From positions 224,667 to 288,666 of the forward strand of contig NKIK01000002.1 of assembly GCA_002256115.1 (NCBI GenBank): DNA of 64,000 nt, given 5' to 3'. The stretch comes from Burkholderiales bacterium PBB3 (lineage in GTDB: Bacteria; Pseudomonadota; Gammaproteobacteria; Burkholderiales; Burkholderiaceae_C). A program made the translations under genes and the position numbers. Below the pieces are notes generated by a model. It did no database searches. It was not told the DNA's origin and worked only from the letters and a program-made list of their open reading frames with translations. Of the stretch, positions 61,304-64,000 are shown one piece after another (within the stretch, counting starts at the first letter, position 1; each line of letters starts with the position of its first letter).

Positions 61304-61954
61304 ATGCCGGTGCACTTTCGCTCACGCAACTCGCATACTCGTTTCGTAGATATGTCCCTGCATCGTCGACGCGATGCGGTGGTGCAGCTTCGCTGGCGCA
61401 TTGCGCGTTCAGACGAAGAGCATGCGCAACATGGCTTCTGGACGGATCATCTTCTGATTGACCCTGTCGATCCGCAGCGCATTCACGACTGGATCGATTT
61501 GACCTTCATCGGCGCAGATCGCTGCACGCTGTGGAACGCCGAATTTTTGACGACTCGTATGGTGGCGCAAGACAAGGCGCGTGAGTGGGCGTTTGAACAT
61601 GCGCACGCGCAGCTAAGCCCCCAGGAATCGCAGCGAGAATTTTCCATGCAATGGAAAGCGGTGCCTCGCGCACGCCCCAGCGCGCCGCGTCTCATGGAGT
61701 TGCTACCGCAGCCCAAGATTCATTACGCGAAATTTGAAGGCCGAACATTTCGGGAGGAATGTGATCGGCTGGAAACGCTATATGCCGCGAGCAATGCCAA
61801 TCCCGTGGGGGAGAGTTTTACGACCCATCGCAATTACGCCTACGGCATTGGCTTGACTGCGGTAGTGGACGAAGAAAACTTGGACTGTGCCGCCATAGTC
61901 CGCACCATCCAGCGCTTTCGGGACATCGGGGAAAGCAACTGGCAATCCGTTTAG
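61304..61954 (+). CDS. Unknown accessory protein (216 residues)
   Basis: No family recognised. The protein is rich in His, Arg and Trp (FRSRNSHTRFVDMSLHRRRD, HDWIDLTFIGADRCTLWN) and has no signal peptide, membrane helix or obvious catalytic motif. It lies just right of the cassette array, and like the array genes has an uncertain ribosome-binding site. Two upstream in-frame ATGs are lacking, so the ATG at 61304 or at 61352 (MSLHRRRDAV) is the start. Confidence 0.6.
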   Translation: MPVHFRSRNSHTRFVDMSLHRRRDAVVQLRWRIARSDEEHAQHGFWTDHLLIDPVDPQRIHDWIDLTFIGADRCTLWNAEFLTTRMVAQDKAREWAFEHAHAQLSPQESQREFSMQWKAVPRARPSAPRLMELLPQPKIHYAKFEGRTFREECDRLETLYAASNANPVGESFTTHRNYAYGIGLTAVVDEENLDCAAIVRTIQRFRDIGESNWQSV

Positions 61955-62000
61955 AAACATGTCCGCATGGTCGGGCTTGGAACATACAAGAGCCGAATTT

Positions 62001-62020
62001 TCCGCACTCTCCACGGCCTA
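62001..62020 (-). repeat. Possible decayed family-A core
   Basis: TCCGCACTCTCCACGGCCTA matches the family-A core CCGCACTATCCACGGCCT at 17 of 18 positions. The hairpin part is not recognisable. It lies in the 76 bp between the unknown gene and the GIY-YIG-like gene. Confidence 0.5.
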
Positions 62021-62030
62021 TAAACCTCTC

Positions 62031-62357
62031 ATGCCCCGACGCAAGCACCACCATGTCTACGTGGTTGAACTCTCCAAAGACGTGCTGCTGGAGCCGCGCT
62101 TTCGCAAAAACAACCCCAACTACACCGATGGCAAGCCCTGCGTGTACGTGGGCATGACCGGGCTAGACCCCGATGTGCGCTTTGACAAACACAAGGCTGG
62201 CATTCAGGCCAACATCTATGTGCAGCACTACGGCCTGCGCCTGCTTCCCGATCTGTACGAGGCCTTTAACCCCATGCGTTATGAAGACGCGGTGGACAAG
62301 GAGATCGAGATCGGCATCGACCTGCGTTCGGCGGGGTTTGGGGTGTGGCAGGCTTGA
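62031..62357 (+). CDS. Small GIY-YIG-like nuclease-fold protein
   Basis: 108 residues from the ATG at 62031 (MPRRKHHHVYVVELSKDVLL). The segment KPCVYVGMTGLDPDVRFDKHKAG has the GIY-YIG second strand and catalytic-Arg region, with YVGMTG in place of YIG. The C-terminal EKEIEIG-like helix (DAVDKEIEIGIDLRSAGFG) could supply the metal-binding Glu. Function unknown. Confidence 0.65.
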   Translation: MPRRKHHHVYVVELSKDVLLEPRFRKNNPNYTDGKPCVYVGMTGLDPDVRFDKHKAGIQANIYVQHYGLRLLPDLYEAFNPMRYEDAVDKEIEIGIDLRSAGFGVWQA

Positions 62358-62403
62358 GGGTGATCGTGCACAGGTTGTGTGACGGCAAGGCACAATCTGG
62401 CGC

Positions 62404-62874
62404 ATGCTGAATTCTCTAAAAAGTCTGTTGACCCAAGTTTTCAACCTGACCGAGGACCGTGCGGCGTCCGTCTCGGATGCGCACAGCCTGCAGCTGGCCA
62501 CGGCGGTGCTGCTGGTGGAAGTGATGCGTGCCGATGCCAATGTGGGCGACGTGGAGCGCACTGCCGTTGTGGCGGCACTGCGCAGCAAGTTTGCGCTGAC
62601 CGACGACGAAATGCAGCAGTTGATGGCCCAGGCGGATAGCGCGGCCAAGGGCAGCAACGACTACTTTCGCTACACCAGCGCCATGAACGATCACTTCACC
62701 CAGGCACAGAAAATTTTGGTGGTGGAGCTGATGTGGCAGGTGGCCTATGCAGATGCCAACCTGGACGCCCACGAGAACCATGTCATCAGCAAAGTGGCTG
62801 GCTTGCTGCACGTGACCCACGGCGAATACATTGCCGCCAAGCTGCACGCCAAACAGTCAGCTGGTTTGGCCTGA
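62404..62874 (+). CDS. TerB-family protein
   Basis: 156 residues, all-helical. The duplicated TerB pattern is visible: LLVEVMRADANVGDVERTAV near residue 36 and LMWQVAYADANLDAHENHVI near 109, each with Asp/Glu clusters that bind divalent metal in TerB. TerB-like proteins are linked to tellurite resistance and stress or phage response; single-gene copies like this are common in Comamonadaceae. It is convergent with the RNB ribonuclease, whose stop is 4 bp away. Confidence 0.85.
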   Translation: MLNSLKSLLTQVFNLTEDRAASVSDAHSLQLATAVLLVEVMRADANVGDVERTAVVAALRSKFALTDDEMQQLMAQADSAAKGSNDYFRYTSAMNDHFTQAQKILVVELMWQVAYADANLDAHENHVISKVAGLLHVTHGEYIAAKLHAKQSAGLA

Positions 62875-62878
62875 GGTT

Positions 62879-64000
62879 TTACTCCCCGCCCTCAAAGTCA
62901 ATAAACCCGCGCTCCACATTGGTGGCCACCAGCTTCACGCGCACTTTGTCGCCCACCTGGAGTGGCCTCGCGCCCCTGAGCAATTTGCCCTCGGCGGGTG
63001 GGTTCAGCAGGCGGATCCACACGCCATTGGCGGCGTTGCCGATAACGATGGCATCAAAGTGTTGGCCAATGCGGGATTCCAGCAGCAGCGCGGCCTCGGA
63101 CTTGCGCATCTGGCGCTCCACCTTTTGCGCCGCATCTTCCTGGCGCGTGCAGTGCAGGGCCAGCGTGGCCAGCTCGGCATTCGAATAGGGTGAGGGCCTG
63201 TGGGCCAGCGTGGCCTTCAGCAGGCGCGCGGTGATCAGGTCGGGATAGCGCCGGTTGGGCGCGGTGGAGTGGGTGTAGTCCGTCACCGCCAGGCCAAAGT
63301 GCCCCACCGGCGGGCCGCCAGGGGATTCCAGCGCATATTCGCCCCGGCCCATCAGTTTGACGATGACCAGCGACAAATCCGCAAAGCGCAGCGGGTCGGC
63401 CCGGCGGCGCTTGGCCAGGAAGTTTTCCAATGCTTTGGAATCGGGCGTGTCGGGCAAGACCTCGCCATATTCTTGGGCCACCGCCACAATGCGCAGCCAG
63501 CGCTCAGGAGAGCGCACCACGCGCCGCAATGAGGCCACGCCCTGCGCCGCCAGGTAGCGCGCGGTACAGGTGTTGGTGGCAATCATCACTTCTTCAATCA
63601 ATTGGCGGGCGCGGTTGTGGTCTTGCAGGCGGATGTCAGACACGCGCTCGCCATCAAACACCACGCGCGGCTGAAAGCTTTCAAACTCCAGTGAGCCTTC
63701 GCCCTTGCGGCGCACGCGCAGTTGCTGGGCCACAGAGTCTTGCGTGCGCAGTTGCGCGTCCATACCCGGCACGGCGGCTGCCGCTACGGGCAGCTCGCCC
63801 GTGCCATTGAGCCAGGCGCTGACGGCGTCATAGGCCAGCTTGGCCTGGTTGCGCACTTTGGCCCGGTAGATGGTGGAGCCAGCCAATGAGGCATCGGGGT
63901 TGAACACCATCTCGGTCACCATGGCCAGGCGATCCTGGTGGGGGTTAAGCGATGTCAGGTCGGTCGACAAGCGCTCGGGCAACATGGGGAAGATGCGGGC
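62879..64000 (-). CDS. RNB-domain exoribonuclease (RNase II/R family), partial
   Basis: Open from the window edge, where the frame continues upstream (ARIFPMLPERLSTDLTSLNP), to the stop at 62879-62881; about 373 residues seen. The RNB domain includes PERLSTDLTSLNP, the RxRRGEGSLEF region and ATNTCTARYLAAQG. A C-terminal S1-like region ends in RVKLVATNVERGFIDFEGGE. It degrades RNA 3' to 5'. The true start and catalytic Asp cluster lie outside the window. Confidence 0.93.
   Translation of the reverse strand, partial: ARIFPMLPERLSTDLTSLNPHQDRLAMVTEMVFNPDASLAGSTIYRAKVRNQAKLAYDAVSAWLNGTGELPVAAAAVPGMDAQLRTQDSVAQQLRVRRKGEGSLEFESFQPRVVFDGERVSDIRLQDHNRARQLIEEVMIATNTCTARYLAAQGVASLRRVVRSPERWLRIVAVAQEYGEVLPDTPDSKALENFLAKRRRADPLRFADLSLVIVKLMGRGEYALESPGGPPVGHFGLAVTDYTHSTAPNRRYPDLITARLLKATLAHRPSPYSNAELATLALHCTRQEDAAQKVERQMRKSEAALLLESRIGQHFDAIVIGNAANGVWIRLLNPPAEGKLLRGARPLQVGDKVRVKLVATNVERGFIDFEGGE

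Noticed and set aside
62879..63540. Plus-strand open frames opposite the RNB ribonuclease
   Set aside because: The minus-strand frame has recognisable RNB and S1 motifs; the opposite frames do not.

Overview
The window looks like a chromosomal segment of a high-G+C betaproteobacterium of the order Burkholderiales, most likely Comamonadaceae (Rhodoferax/Polaromonas-like). This rests on protein flavour (nirBD-nasA-cobA cluster, ybiB, mog, yjgA, rpsU-yqeY, paaH/paaJ, glnS), on dense coding, and on several families of small palindromic repeats. Species cannot be fixed by eye. No rRNA, intact tRNA, IS element, integrase or CRISPR array was seen.

Region 1 (1-12145) is a nitrate assimilation locus. 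It holds the end of a NarK-type transporter, then on the minus strand a regulator (receiver-like + ANTAR + two nitrate-box domains) followed after 5 bp by a fused PP2C phosphatase/Ser-Thr kinase. On the plus strand are nirB, an exported nitrate-box protein, nirD, nasA, ybiB and cobA. The space between regulator and nirB carries a -24/-12 (sigma-54) promoter. Its predicted transcript begins directly with two hairpins that share the loop AACGAC, the RNA signature bound by ANTAR antiterminators.

Region 2 (12146-52183) is ordinary core genome. It contains two large peptidases (M16, S46), a BaiN-like flavoprotein with a receiver-kinase fusion, rpsU-yqeY, a BrnT/BrnA toxin-antitoxin pair, pmbA/yjgA/mog, an RCC1-repeat protein, cysE, trmJ, suhB, a CorA-like membrane protein, paaH/paaJ, an S9 peptidase, a PAS histidine kinase, a small metal-handling cluster, mutS, a diguanylate cyclase, an Anbu-type peptidase, uppP and glnS. 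A roughly 60-bp palindromic element (family A) is scattered between genes and also lies in frame inside ybiB, the BaiN gene, trmJ and mutS. A second palindromic family (B) sits at three gene ends.

Region 3 (52200-62400) is an accessory or defence island. It starts with an AT-rich antiviral deaminase (AvcD-like), a GIY-YIG/DUF4357 protein and an AlbA_2/Schlafen-type ATP-binding protein. Then comes the most unusual feature of the window. The last codons of a DUF924 gene (56473-57012), with the following family-A element and a promoter-like sequence, recur four more times (about 57783, 58646, 59490, 60421). They separate small modules: MntA/HepT, ORF6N, a second MntA/HepT, a winged-helix nucleotidyltransferase with a broken HEPN partner, and DUF4160/DUF2442. 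This reads as a cassette array in which each unit ends in a regenerated DUF924 tail and the same repeat supplies the next module's promoter, with start codons about 6-7 nt after the -10 (probable leaderless mRNAs). The island ends with an unknown gene, a GIY-YIG-like gene and a TerB-like gene, before an RNB ribonuclease cut by the window edge.
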